A stretch of 64,000 nt of DNA from Kitasatospora atroaurantiaca (lineage in GTDB: Bacteria > Actinomycetota > Actinomycetes > Streptomycetales > Streptomycetaceae), in assembly GCF_007828955.1 (NCBI RefSeq), contig NZ_VIVR01000001.1:7750001-7814000 (forward strand), read 5' to 3'. The notes beneath the pieces were generated by a model. The model saw nothing but the letters and a program-made list of their open reading frames with translations. It made no database searches and was not told where the DNA came from. Positions 8,899 through 17,616 of this stretch are shown here, one piece after another (position 1 is the first letter of the stretch; each line of letters begins with the position of its first letter). Made by a program: the position numbers and the translations under genes.

Positions 8899-9591
8899 AT
8901 GGGTGACCGAGACCGCGGGTCTCCGGCCGAGGGGCCGAGTCACACGGTGTACCTGCTGGGACGGATCGCCGAGGAGGCGCAGCGCGCGCAGCTGCTGGAG
9001 GACCCCAGCGAGCAGGCCAAGGCGCTGGCCCTGCTGATCCAGCCGTACGCGGGATGGGCGTTGCGCGAGGCGGTGGGGGACTGCCGGGGGCGCGGGATGT
9101 CGTGGGCCTCGATCGGGCAGGAGATCGGCCTGTCGCAGGCGGTGCTGTCCCGGCAGGCCCGCGCGAACGGGCCGGTGGTGACCATCACCCCGTACTACGG
9201 GCTGGACAGCCGCAACGCCGACGGGCAGGGCCCGCTGCGGCTGGCCGCCACCAGCCTGGTCCATCGCATGACGGGCCTGGCGCTGACGGCCTCGGACGAG
9301 CGCAGCCCGCTCCTGGCGAAGCTGTACATCGCGGTGATGGCGATGGCCCAGGCACAGGCCGCCCTCAAGGCGGAGCCGCTGCTGCACACCGTGCGGGAAG
9401 TGCTCCGCCTCGCCGACGAGTTCGGTACAGACCCGGCCGGCCGGGAAGCGTTCACCGAGACGGAACGGGGCGTGTGGAGCGCGCTGGAGGAACTGAAGAC
9501 CGCTTTCCAGCGAGACCAGGGCACGATCCGGGGCGCCGACGAACTCGGCAACGCGGTTGGGACGGCTGACACGACCGCGACGGGGGAGTGA
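8899..9591 (+). CDS. Helix-turn-helix protein, first gene of the tap/tpg-like operon
   Basis: A 230-residue soluble protein. Residues 55-80 look like a DNA-binding HTH (RGMSWASIGQEIGLSQAVLS), with helical segments on either side; the C-terminal third is acidic. The start has CTGGAGGG 8 nt upstream. It ends 8 bp before the next gene. No named family recognised. The association with a large protein and a second HTH protein suggests replication or maintenance of a mobile or linear replicon rather than metabolism. Confidence 0.65.
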   Translation: MGDRDRGSPAEGPSHTVYLLGRIAEEAQRAQLLEDPSEQAKALALLIQPYAGWALREAVGDCRGRGMSWASIGQEIGLSQAVLSRQARANGPVVTITPYYGLDSRNADGQGPLRLAATSLVHRMTGLALTASDERSPLLAKLYIAVMAMAQAQAALKAEPLLHTVREVLRLADEFGTDPAGREAFTETERGVWSALEELKTAFQRDQGTIRGADELGNAVGTADTTATGE

Positions 9592-9598
9592 GACTCTG

Positions 9599-11818
9599 AT
9601 GGACCGCCAGACGTACAACGCGAGGCTGGCCGATCTCCGCGAGCTGCGCGGGGAGGTCGCTCAGGCCGAGAAGGCCGTCGCCGCCGCCCAGGCCACGCTC
9701 GACAAGCTCACCGCCCAGCGCGCCCGCCGGGTGGCGGAGCTCGCGGGGTACGAGAAGGCGCAGGCTGCCCCGATCGCGAAGGCCTCCGGCCTGTCGGTCG
9801 CCGCCGTGGTGCGGATCGCCCCGCTGCTGGACCCGACCCCGGCCGCCGTGCGCGAGGCCCGGCCCGCCGCCGAGGCGCCGGCGCCGACCGCCGACACCGC
9901 CACGCCGCCGCAGCCTGAGCCGGTGGGCACCGCCGCCCCCGCCATGACCACCGCCGTTGCAGCGCCGCAGCCGACCCCGGCGGTCGAGGAGCCCACGCCC
10001 GTCGTCGAGGCCCCGGCTGCCGTTTCTGCTGCCCTCCCGGTCTCCGCCGCGGCCGTTGCGCGCGGGCCGCGGGAGACAGAACCCGGCGTACAGGCCCCCT
10101 CGTCCACCGTGGTGGGTGACGGGGAGGTGCGGGTGCTGCCGTGGATTCCCGAGGGCCCGGCCGGTGACCGGTTCGCGGCGGTGACCTCCGGCCTGGTGTC
10201 CAAGCGCCCGAACTTCGTCCAGCAGGCCCGCGCGACGGTGTTCCTGGACGCCGCGACCGGTGACCTGGTCGCCCGCGACCACACGCTGCGCCTGAGCCTG
10301 GGTGCGAAGACCCCGGGCGAGATCCTGGACGCGGTGCTGGCCACCGCGCCGGGGACGGAGCGGATCTACATCACCGACGGCGCCCCGTGGCACCTCGGCG
10401 CCGAGCGGTACTCCACGCTCAAGGACGCGGTCGCCGCGTGGCTCAACATCCCGTCCGAGCGGTGGACGACCGCGACCGGCCGCGGGAAGGACAAGCTGGC
10501 CGGGCACTTCGTCCACCAGCGCCAGCCCGTCGGCCGCTACGCCCCGACGGCCGCCCCGGACGGCGACATGGTCGAGATCCGCTCGGTGGGGGAGTGGTTC
10601 GACCCGGACGGGGCGGACCCGGCGATCGTTCGCGACGCTTTCCGGCTGCTGTGGCAGGCGCTGCGCCGTCACTGGGACGACGTGGTGCTGATGGGTTCCC
10701 CGAGCCAGACGGGCCGGGACCTGTGGTCGCGCACCATCCCGACCAAGGGGAAGTGGGCGGGCGGCTACCCGGTCATGTCGGAGGAACTGCGCGGGCTGCT
10801 GCACGCCACAGCCGGGCAGGGCCGGACCGAGCTGGTCCTGCCGCCGCGCGTGCCGGCCGAGCTCCCCGCGCTGGTGGAGTACGACCGCACCTTCGCCTAC
10901 GCCAAGCACACCTGGAAGTCCGGCGTCGGCGCCCCGCAGCGCATCACTGCTGCCCGGTTCGCCGCCCTGCCGGAGAAGGAGCAGGTGAAGGCGCTGATGT
11001 CCTGCTCGCACTGGCATGTGCGGGTGACGGTGCCTCAGGGCTGGGAGCACGTGGGTCTGCTGCCGGCCCCGGCGCCGGGGGAGCGGAACTGGGTGTACCC
11101 GGCTACCGGCGGGACGCAGTTCACCACCTGGGCCGGCGGCGCGGAGGTCTACACGGCCCTGTCCAACCCCATCGCCCCGTGGCGGATCGAGGTGCTGGAC
11201 GGCCTGGTGTGGGAGGACGGCAAGCCCATCGACGACTGGGCGAAGCAGCTCAAGAGTGCCTGGGCGGACCTCACCAACCTGTCCACCGTGCACGGGGACG
11301 AGCGGCAGCGCACCGCCGCCTACCTCGCGAGCCGGGCCGTCCGGTCGATCCTGCTGTTCGGGATCGGCGGGTTCGCCCAGCGCCCCCGTACGGTCGGCGG
11401 CTCGACGCCGGTCGGTGAGCCGCTCCCGGCCGGCGTGGAGATCCTCGGTCAGGACGACCGGGTCGTCACCTGGCAGCGGAGCACCGGGTTCTCCCGCGAT
11501 CCGTACGCGCACCCGGAGTGGGCGGCCGGTGTCTGGTCCGGCGCGAGGGCCGCGCTGCTGTCCATGAAGATGCGCGAGGACAACGTCAGCGTGGGCGCGC
11601 TGCACGTCCCGGCCGGGTCGGTGGTCGCCTTCCGTACGGACGCGGTGTACGTCACCGCGGACGCCTCCTGGCCGTACCACGGGCAGCCGGGTGAGTACCT
11701 GATGAAGGGTCACCTGCCCGGCCCCGTCCCCGCACCCACGACGGAGGAGGAGCTGCTGGCGCTGCGCGACCAGGGCCGCGCCCACCTCGCCGCCCACACC
11801 GCCGGAGGTAGCCGGTGA
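9599..11818 (+). CDS. Large protein, possible telomere-associated (Tap/Tac-like) replication protein
   Basis: A 739-residue protein from the ATG at 9599. Residues 1-60 form a coiled coil (LADLRELRGEVAQAEKAVAA), 60-185 a Pro/Ala-rich linker, and 185-735 a folded region with several Asp-rich strands (RATVFLDAATGDLVARDHTL; LVEYDRTFAYAKHTWKSG). No named domain recognised. The evidence for function is context: the next gene overlaps by GTGA and encodes a 233-residue protein with an N-terminal HTH. Streptomyces linear replicons carry such a pair, tap-tpg on chromosomes and tac-tpc on SCP1, which caps telomeres. An uncharacterised plasmid protein is the alternative. Confidence 0.5.
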   Translation: MDRQTYNARLADLRELRGEVAQAEKAVAAAQATLDKLTAQRARRVAELAGYEKAQAAPIAKASGLSVAAVVRIAPLLDPTPAAVREARPAAEAPAPTADTATPPQPEPVGTAAPAMTTAVAAPQPTPAVEEPTPVVEAPAAVSAALPVSAAAVARGPRETEPGVQAPSSTVVGDGEVRVLPWIPEGPAGDRFAAVTSGLVSKRPNFVQQARATVFLDAATGDLVARDHTLRLSLGAKTPGEILDAVLATAPGTERIYITDGAPWHLGAERYSTLKDAVAAWLNIPSERWTTATGRGKDKLAGHFVHQRQPVGRYAPTAAPDGDMVEIRSVGEWFDPDGADPAIVRDAFRLLWQALRRHWDDVVLMGSPSQTGRDLWSRTIPTKGKWAGGYPVMSEELRGLLHATAGQGRTELVLPPRVPAELPALVEYDRTFAYAKHTWKSGVGAPQRITAARFAALPEKEQVKALMSCSHWHVRVTVPQGWEHVGLLPAPAPGERNWVYPATGGTQFTTWAGGAEVYTALSNPIAPWRIEVLDGLVWEDGKPIDDWAKQLKSAWADLTNLSTVHGDERQRTAAYLASRAVRSILLFGIGGFAQRPRTVGGSTPVGEPLPAGVEILGQDDRVVTWQRSTGFSRDPYAHPEWAAGVWSGARAALLSMKMREDNVSVGALHVPAGSVVAFRTDAVYVTADASWPYHGQPGEYLMKGHLPGPVPAPTTEEELLALRDQGRAHLAAHTAGGSR

Positions 11819-12516
11819 GCACGCCTCAGGACCCGAACGAGGCCGCGAGGCTGACCCAGGAGCTGCTGGATCAGGGGTACACCAAGCGCCAGGTCGCCAA
11901 GATGCTCGGCCGCGACGCCTCCCTGGTCTCCCAGTTCTTCACCAAGGGCAAGGGCAAGGCGTTCGTCCAGGCGCTGCGCCAGGTCGTGCGCGCGGTGCGC
12001 GGCGGCGAGCGGGACACCGAGGTCCTCGGCGCGGTCGCCCAGGAGAACGTGGAGCGCCGCCGCACGAAGACGGGGCAGAAGGCGCGGGTGCGGGGGAAGG
12101 ACGTCATCGGCGCCCCGGGCGGCAGCATGGCGGGCCGGGCGGGGAAGCAGGCCATCAAGCACGGCGCCTCGCACCTCGCCCCGGTGGTCCACGAGACCGG
12201 CGCGGCCGGTGGTCACCTCGCGTTCACGGTCCGGATGAAGGCGAATCAGTTCACGCTGGCGGCCGGGTCGAAGACGGACTCGCCGGGCATCCGGCGCGGC
12301 GTCGTCCCGCGTGCGGACGGCACCGAGGAGCGCACCTACGGCTCCAGCTCGACCGGCGGGTTCGATGCCGCCGAGTGGTCCCAGCGGGTCGCCGACCACC
12401 ACGGCGACGTCACCGAGGCGTTCCAGGCGTGGATGGCGGAGACCGGCCGCGCGGTGGAGGACGCCGAGATCCTCTACCTCGAAGTCCGCGGCTGGGTGCC
12501 CCCGCAGCAGCAGTAG
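11815..12516 (+). CDS. HTH protein, possible terminal-protein (Tpg/Tpc-like) homologue
   Basis: A 233-residue protein starting at a GTG that overlaps the previous stop (GTGA), so translation is coupled. Residues 20-45 form an HTH (GYTKRQVAKMLGRDASLVSQ) followed by a basic region (RRRTKTGQKARVRGKDVIG). The C-terminal half is a beta-rich block (HLAFTVRMKANQFTLAAGSK) and a helix ending AEILYLEVRGW. Tpg proteins also have an N-terminal HTH, a basic centre and a short beta/helix C-terminus, and follow tap. The resemblance is in layout, not strong identity, so terminal-protein function is an inference. Confidence 0.5.
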   Translation: MSTPQDPNEAARLTQELLDQGYTKRQVAKMLGRDASLVSQFFTKGKGKAFVQALRQVVRAVRGGERDTEVLGAVAQENVERRRTKTGQKARVRGKDVIGAPGGSMAGRAGKQAIKHGASHLAPVVHETGAAGGHLAFTVRMKANQFTLAAGSKTDSPGIRRGVVPRADGTEERTYGSSSTGGFDAAEWSQRVADHHGDVTEAFQAWMAETGRAVEDAEILYLEVRGWVPPQQQ

Positions 12517-12540
12517 GCCGAGCGACCTGTGACTCAGTCC

Positions 12541-12593
12541 TTGAGTTGGCCCTTTGGCGCTTGAGTTGGCCCTGCTGAGCGCCAGGTTGGCCC
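12541..12593 (+). repeat. Three direct repeats of (T/C)(G/A)GTTGGCCC with an embedded hairpin
   Basis: TTGAGTTGGCCC starts at 12541 and 12561, and a shorter copy AGGTTGGCCC at 12584, giving spacings of about two helical turns. An inverted repeat TGGCGCT/AGCGCCA (12555-12561 and 12578-12584) lies across the middle copy. It sits 25 bp after the terminal-protein-like gene, so it could be a transcription terminator, a protein-binding array, or both. Confidence 0.5.
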
Positions 12594-12813
12594 GGCATGA
12601 TGGCGATCATGCGCCGAGGACGCCGAGAACGAACAGGTGGCTCGTTAGCGGCACCCGGCATCCGCAGGCTCATGGGAGGTCCTCCTGGACCGCCGGCATC
12701 GCCGTACGCGGCGCGTCACCGCTTCGGGAGGAGCTTGTCCGTCCACAGCGGACGACAAGGCAAAGGCAAGGAGGTTACCCACTCCTTGCCACTCCCAACG
12801 TATAGCGCACCGG

Positions 12814-12832
12814 GGGGCTTGCGGCAAGGCCC
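12814..12832 (+). promoter_or_regulatory. Rifamycin-associated element (RAE)
   Basis: GGGGCTTGCGGCAAGGCCC matches, as I recall it, the 19-bp inverted-repeat RAE found upstream of rifamycin-inactivating genes in actinobacteria, where it is required for rifamycin induction. It lies 222 bp before the chosen start of the Rox-like gene, with AT-containing sequence TATAGC (12801-12806) just upstream. The match to both element and target gene makes this a secure call. Confidence 0.88.
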
Positions 12833-13053
12833 AGGTCGTGCCGCAGAATGGTCGGCCAAGGCCAGAACCTGCGGAAATAACGGATTCGCGAAGTTCGTGT
12901 GCTGTTGTCGACGTATGGGTTGCACGGGAACGGCGAACCGCCGTGGGACTCACGGTGCGGGTTCGGGGACTCGGCGCCGAGGTGCGGGTGTGCGCGCCGC
13001 CGGACCGCGCGGAGCAGCTGGCCGAAATCCAATCTCGTTACATGGGGGTCTTC

Positions 13054-14481
13054 ATGATTGACGTGATCGTGGTCGGCGGCGGACCGACCGGCTTGATGCT
13101 GGCCGGCGAGTTGCGGCTGCACGGCGTGCACGTAGTCGTGCTGGAGAAGTTGACCGAGCCGACCGGGCAGTCCCGCGGGCGCGGCCTGCACACGCGCAGC
13201 GTCGAGATGATGGACCAGCGCGGCCTGCTGGACCGGTTCCTCGCGGTCAGTGAGAAGTTCCAGGTCGGCGCTTTCTTCGGCGGCATCCACAAGCCGTGGC
13301 CGGACCGGTTGGACACGGCGCACCCGTACGGCCTCTCCACCCTTCAGCCGGTCACCGAGCGGCTGCTCAACGAGCATGCCCTCGAACTCGGTGCCGAGAT
13401 CCGGCGCGGCTGCGAAGTGGTCGGGCTGAGCCAGGACGAGGGCGGGGTGACCGTCGAGCTGGCGGACGGCACGCACCTGCGCTCGCGCTACCTCGTCGGG
13501 TGCGACGGTGGCCGCAGTGTGGTGCGCAAGCGGCTCGGCGTCGGTTTCCCGGGCGAGCCCGCCAAGGTCGAGACGCTGCTGGGCGATATGGAGATGACCG
13601 AGGATCCGGAGACGGTTGCCGCCGTCGTCGCGGAAGTCCGCAAGACCCAACTGATGTTCGGCACCATCCCCAACGGGGACGGGACGTACCGCGTCGTCGT
13701 GCCCGCCGACGGCGTGGTCGAGGACCGTGCGACCGCGCCGACCCTCGAGGAGTTCAAGAAGCAGCTGCAGGCGTTCGCGGGCACCGACTTCGGCGTGCAT
13801 TCGCCGCGCTGGCTCTCCCGGTTCGGCGACGCCACTCGGCAGGCCGAGCGCTACCGGGTCGGCCGGGTGCTGCTGGCCGGCGACGCGGCGCACATCCACC
13901 CGCCGGTGGGCGGGCAGGGGCTCAACCTCGGCGTGCAGGACGCGTTCAACCTCGGCTGGAAACTGGCGGCCGAGGTCAACGGCTGGGCGCCGGAGGGGCT
14001 GCTGGACAGCTATCACACCGAACGGCACCCGGTGGGCGCCCGCGTGCTGGACAACGCCCGCGCGCAGATCACGCTGATGGGGACCGATCCGGGTGCGACC
14101 GCGCTGCGGGAGCTGTTCTCGAAGCTGATGGACTTCGAGGAGGCGAACCGGTACGTGACCGGGATGATCACCGCTGTGGGGATCCGCTACGACTTCGGCG
14201 AGGGCCACGAACTGCTCGGCCGGCGGCTGCGGGACGTGAAGCTGAAGCAGGGTCGCCTCTACGAGCTGATGCACGACGGCCGCGGACTGCTGCTCGACCA
14301 GATCGGCCGCCTCTCGGTGGAGGGCTGGGCGGATCGGGTCGACCACGTCGTCGACGTCAGCGAGGAACTGGACGTGCCTGCGGTGCTGCTGCGGCCGGAC
14401 GGCTACGTGGCGTGGGTCGGTGAAGATCAGCAGGATCTGCTCGGCCGGCTGCCCAAGTGGTTCGGAGCTGCCGTCAGCTGA
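13054..14481 (+). CDS. rox: Rifampicin monooxygenase (Rox-like FAD-dependent aromatic hydroxylase)
   Basis: A 475-residue class A flavoprotein monooxygenase. It has the GGGPTG dinucleotide-binding motif near residue 8, the DG motif GCDGGRS, and the GD motif LAGDAAHIHPPVGGQGLNLG. Length and sequence along the whole protein (for example GTDFGVHSPRWLSRFGDATR and WAGEDQQ-like C-terminus) match my recollection of Streptomyces Rox, which hydroxylates and linearises the rifamycin ansa chain, giving resistance. I chose ATG 13054 because the Rossmann strand begins there; ATG 13042 is an alternative. A long leader separates it from the RAE; the frame is open through the leader but the translation there is not protein-like. 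Probably rifamycin-inducible. Confidence 0.85.
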   Translation: MIDVIVVGGGPTGLMLAGELRLHGVHVVVLEKLTEPTGQSRGRGLHTRSVEMMDQRGLLDRFLAVSEKFQVGAFFGGIHKPWPDRLDTAHPYGLSTLQPVTERLLNEHALELGAEIRRGCEVVGLSQDEGGVTVELADGTHLRSRYLVGCDGGRSVVRKRLGVGFPGEPAKVETLLGDMEMTEDPETVAAVVAEVRKTQLMFGTIPNGDGTYRVVVPADGVVEDRATAPTLEEFKKQLQAFAGTDFGVHSPRWLSRFGDATRQAERYRVGRVLLAGDAAHIHPPVGGQGLNLGVQDAFNLGWKLAAEVNGWAPEGLLDSYHTERHPVGARVLDNARAQITLMGTDPGATALRELFSKLMDFEEANRYVTGMITAVGIRYDFGEGHELLGRRLRDVKLKQGRLYELMHDGRGLLLDQIGRLSVEGWADRVDHVVDVSEELDVPAVLLRPDGYVAWVGEDQQDLLGRLPKWFGAAVS

Positions 14482-14593
14482 GCACGCAGTTGCGGTTTGA
14501 AAGGATGTGACCTGTCTCCGGCCGAGGTCGGCGCGCTCCGGTGCCGCACCTCCCACCAAGTTCCGCGCTACCAGTCCAGGCCAAGCACGGTGC

Positions 14594-14797
14594 TCAGCGG
14601 GGGCGGCTCAAGCGCTGGAGGGCCGGAGCCGTGTACCAGTGGTCGACGACCAGTCCGAACACCCTTCGGCCCGGCACTCGCCGACGGTGACAGCCCAACG
14701 GATGTGAGGGGTCGAACTCGGGTTGCTCGGGCAGGAGAGCCGAGAACTTCTCCCCGAGAGGCTCAAATAGAAGATGACGGCACGGCAGGCAAGGCAT
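14594..14797 (-). pseudogene. Fragment of an IS5-type transposase N-terminus
   Basis: The leftward frame contains DPSHPLGCHRRRVPGRRVFG, which resembles the conserved start of a group of Streptomyces IS5-like transposases (HPLGCHRRRVPDR.VF). The rest of the transposase, including the DDE residues, is absent. It is a short relic between the Rox and luciferase-like genes. The remainder of 14482-14875 shows nothing else recognisable. Confidence 0.4.
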
Positions 14798-14875
14798 CTC
14801 CTGTGCTTGCTCGGCGAAAAGGGCGGCGAGAACGGCAGAGCCGCGCGCCTGTCCCGGCCACTTTCCCGCACGGGG

Positions 14876-15757
14876 TCAGGGCAGTAGGTGAGCGGCGAGT
14901 TCCCGCCACTGCCGGGTGGGTGGGGTGTGGGGTGTGGTGGTGAGGAGGTGGAGGCTGACATGGTCGGCCCCGGCGTCAAGGTGCTCGTGGACGCGGCGGG
15001 CGATGTCCGCTGCGGTGCCGTGGGCGACGAGTGCGTCGACGAGCCGGTCGCCGAGTGATTCCACGTCTTCGTACCCCAGGTCGTGCAGCAGAGTGCGGCG
15101 GTTGGGCAGGGCGGCCGCCGCCGTGGTGCGGGCCAGTGCGGCTGTGTGCGAGCGGTCCGGGCCCAGCACGCACAGCTGGGTGACGGCCAGGAGCGCGGTG
15201 GGTCCGAGGACGGCTCTGGCGTTTCGGGTGTGCTCGACCGGCATGCCCAACGGGTTGGCGCCCCAGGCTCGTTCGGTGGCGAGTGCGAGCATGCCAGGGT
15301 CCAGGGCCGCGAGCACACGGTGTGGCGAGGCTGCCGTGCCGGGCGGCCCGAACGGGGCGGTGTCGAGTGCGTCGAGGTAGGCGCGCATGGTGGGCAGAGG
15401 GGGACCGAAGCGGTGGCCGCGGATGACTTCGGCAAGGCTGGGGTGGCTGTCCCAGAGGCCGAGCAGGAAGCGTCCGGGGAATGCCTCCTCGAGGGTGCGC
15501 TGTGCGGCGGCGGTCGTCACGGCGTCGCGTGCGTAGATGGCGGTGCTGCCGGCTGCCACGACGATCCGCCGGGTCTGTGACAGCAGGATCCCGGCCTGTG
15601 ACATCGCCTCTCGTCCCGCAGTCTCCGGGAACCACAAGGTACCGAAGCCCAGGTCCTCGATCATGGTCACGGCCTCGCGGGCATCGGACCCCGTACAGTT
15701 GTCGAGTTCGCCTGCCCAGATTCCGACGCGCCCGAGCTGGGGTCGCCGGCCGCTCAC
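14876..15757 (-). CDS. Luciferase-like (LLM-class, probably F420-dependent) oxidoreductase
   Basis: A 293-residue TIM-barrel protein of the luciferase-like family (ITRL: MIEDLGFGTLWFPETAGREA; AFPGRFLLGLWDSHPSLAEV; HLDAGADHVSLHLLTT). In actinomycetes most members use coenzyme F420. The GTG start at 15757 overlaps the stop of the NmrA-like gene (GTGA), so it is translationally coupled to it. The two enzymes probably act in one reductive or detoxifying pathway; the substrate is unknown. Confidence 0.85.
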   Translation of the reverse strand: MSGRRPQLGRVGIWAGELDNCTGSDAREAVTMIEDLGFGTLWFPETAGREAMSQAGILLSQTRRIVVAAGSTAIYARDAVTTAAAQRTLEEAFPGRFLLGLWDSHPSLAEVIRGHRFGPPLPTMRAYLDALDTAPFGPPGTAASPHRVLAALDPGMLALATERAWGANPLGMPVEHTRNARAVLGPTALLAVTQLCVLGPDRSHTAALARTTAAAALPNRRTLLHDLGYEDVESLGDRLVDALVAHGTAADIARRVHEHLDAGADHVSLHLLTTTPHTPPTRQWRELAAHLLP

Positions 15758-16680
15758 CGGCGCCGGCCCACTTCCTGCTGGGCGTCCAGGAATGCCGTGA
15801 CCTGGGCTGCACCGGTTCGCTGCAGCCAGGTGCGGAAGTCCATCGCAGCGGGATGGATCCGTCGTGTGCCGGCGATGTCGGCGCGGTAGCCGCGTTCGTT
15901 GAGCCACTCGTGGGCGAACGCGAACTGCTCGTCGACGGCGCGAATCGTCTCTATCGGGATCTGGGCGTACGGAAGCGGGCACCCGATGGCCGTCTCGATG
16001 TGCGCGGCGATCTGGACCGGGGTCAGTTCGTCTCCGGCCAGGTCCGTCGCGCGCCCGATCCACTCCTGGGGCAGGGAGAAGGCCAGCGCGGCGAAGAAGC
16101 CGACGTCGTCCACGGCCAGGATCTGAAGCGGGACGTCGGGTGCGATCCCTGAGACCAGCCGGCCGCTCTGGAGGGCGTATCCGCCGGTGTAGTTCTCCAT
16201 GAAGGAGACCGGCCGCAGAATCGTCGCGGGCACACCGAGCTTCGCAAGATGCTGCTCGATCCGCCATTTGCTGACCAGGTTCTGCGGCAGCACCTCGCTG
16301 CCGTGGCGGCCCGAGCCGGCGACCGAGCTGAAGACCAGGTGCCTGATGTCGACGGCTTGGGCGGCCTCGGCGATGTTCATACCCCAGCGGACCTCGTCCT
16401 CGGCGCAGAAGTCCGGCGCCGTGCCGGGGGAGCCGACCGTGGGCTGAACGCTGAACAGTCCGTGGGCGCCCTCGGCAGCGTCGATCACGGAGGAGATGTC
16501 CTCCATCTGCGCGCGTACGATCTGCGCGCCGACGCTCGCCAGGGCTTTGGCCGGCGCCCCGTCCGGATTGCGCGTGAGGGCGCGCACCCGCCAGCCACCG
16601 TCGAGCAGATGCCTGGTCACCGCCCGTCCCTGCAGGCTGGTCGCGCCGGTCACCACGATGGTCTTGTCCGTCGGATCCAC
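15754..16680 (-). CDS. NmrA-family NAD(P)-binding protein
   Basis: A 308-residue atypical SDR with the NmrA motif VVTGATSLQGRAVTRHLLDG and a later signature HLVFSSVAGSG. It lacks the YxxxK catalytic pair of classical SDRs, as is usual for NmrA proteins; some are redox sensors and others reduce quinones or act on small molecules. The GTG at 16680 is preceded by AGGAGA, which decides the start over the in-frame ATG at 16701. It heads a two-gene operon with the luciferase-like oxidoreductase and diverges from a TetR gene. Confidence 0.87.
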   Translation of the reverse strand: MDPTDKTIVVTGATSLQGRAVTRHLLDGGWRVRALTRNPDGAPAKALASVGAQIVRAQMEDISSVIDAAEGAHGLFSVQPTVGSPGTAPDFCAEDEVRWGMNIAEAAQAVDIRHLVFSSVAGSGRHGSEVLPQNLVSKWRIEQHLAKLGVPATILRPVSFMENYTGGYALQSGRLVSGIAPDVPLQILAVDDVGFFAALAFSLPQEWIGRATDLAGDELTPVQIAAHIETAIGCPLPYAQIPIETIRAVDEQFAFAHEWLNERGYRADIAGTRRIHPAAMDFRTWLQRTGAAQVTAFLDAQQEVGRRR

Positions 16681-16799
16681 TGTCTCTCCTGGATGTCGCA
16701 CGCAACGGCGAGGACCATTCCTTAAGTGGGGTAGCCCTCCGGTTAATGCTCGCTACAATATGGAGGACCACCCCGGTTAGCAAGCCGTCAGGAGCTCCC

Positions 16800-17438
16800 G
16801 TGTCCCAAGACGCCACCGCGCCGTCCTCGCCCGGACGGCCCATGCGCGCCGATGCACGGCGCAACTATGAACGGATCCTGGCCGCGGCCGGGGCCGCCAT
16901 CGCCCAACACGGCGTTGAAGCCTCCCTGGAGGAGATCGCGCGGCACGCCGGGGTCGGCTCAGCCACACTGCACCGGCACTTCCCTTCCCGGCGGGCACTG
17001 CTGGAGGCCGTCTTCAGAGATCGGGTGGAGGCTCTCTGCGCCACGGCGCGCGACCTGGCCGCCGAGCCCGACCCCGGAGCCGCGCTCGTCACCTGGCTCC
17101 ACGCCGTCGCAGCCCACGCCGTGACCAACAAGGGCCTGGGAGCAGCCCTGATGCCTGGTGCCGGCGACGGCGGTCCGACACTGGGAGACACCTGCCACAC
17201 GATGATCGTGAACGCCGGCGGCGAACTGCTCACGCGTGCTCACCAGGCGCACGCCGTACGCCCCGACGTCACCATCACCCAACTGCTCAAACTCGTCGGA
17301 GCCATCGCGCTGGCCACCGAATTCGACAGTGACGGCGCCGCCGAGGCCGAACGCCTGCTGACACTCGTCATCGACGGGGTGCGCCCGCACGGGACAGGGC
17401 GGGGGCGATCCTTGGACACACCAAGCGAGGACCAGTAG
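16800..17438 (+). CDS. TetR-family transcriptional regulator
   Basis: A 212-residue protein with an N-terminal TetR HTH (residues 20-70: ILAAAGAAIAQHGVEASLEE, GVGSATLHRHFPSRRALLEA) and a helical ligand-binding domain with a TetR_C-type C-terminus. GTG 16800 follows AGGAG at 5 nt. A TACAAT -10-like box lies at 16755. The gene diverges from the NmrA-LLM operon across 119 bp, so it is most probably its repressor. Confidence 0.9.
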   Translation: MSQDATAPSSPGRPMRADARRNYERILAAAGAAIAQHGVEASLEEIARHAGVGSATLHRHFPSRRALLEAVFRDRVEALCATARDLAAEPDPGAALVTWLHAVAAHAVTNKGLGAALMPGAGDGGPTLGDTCHTMIVNAGGELLTRAHQAHAVRPDVTITQLLKLVGAIALATEFDSDGAAEAERLLTLVIDGVRPHGTGRGRSLDTPSEDQ

Positions 17439-17616
17439 CGCATTCCTATCGCCAGGAGACCCCTGGGCTCTCGCACCCCTCGCGCCTATCCTCGGTCGCT
17501 CCAGGTCACACGCCAATCCCCTCCCCCTGCGAGAGGGCAGAGGCCGCTCGGCCCAATCCTTCCCAGTCCGCCCGGCACGCCCTCACCACCCCGCAGCAGA
17601 AGGAGATTCACCCGCC

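Noticed and set aside
9452..11797. 781-residue minus-strand ORF
   Set aside because: It mirrors the plus-strand 739-residue gene. Its translation is Gly/Arg/Val-rich without motif, and the GC-skewed third positions support the plus strand.
12838..13053. N-terminal extension of the Rox gene to an upstream start at 12838
   Set aside because: The extra 72 residues are not protein-like, and the FAD-binding strand that opens all relatives starts at 13054.
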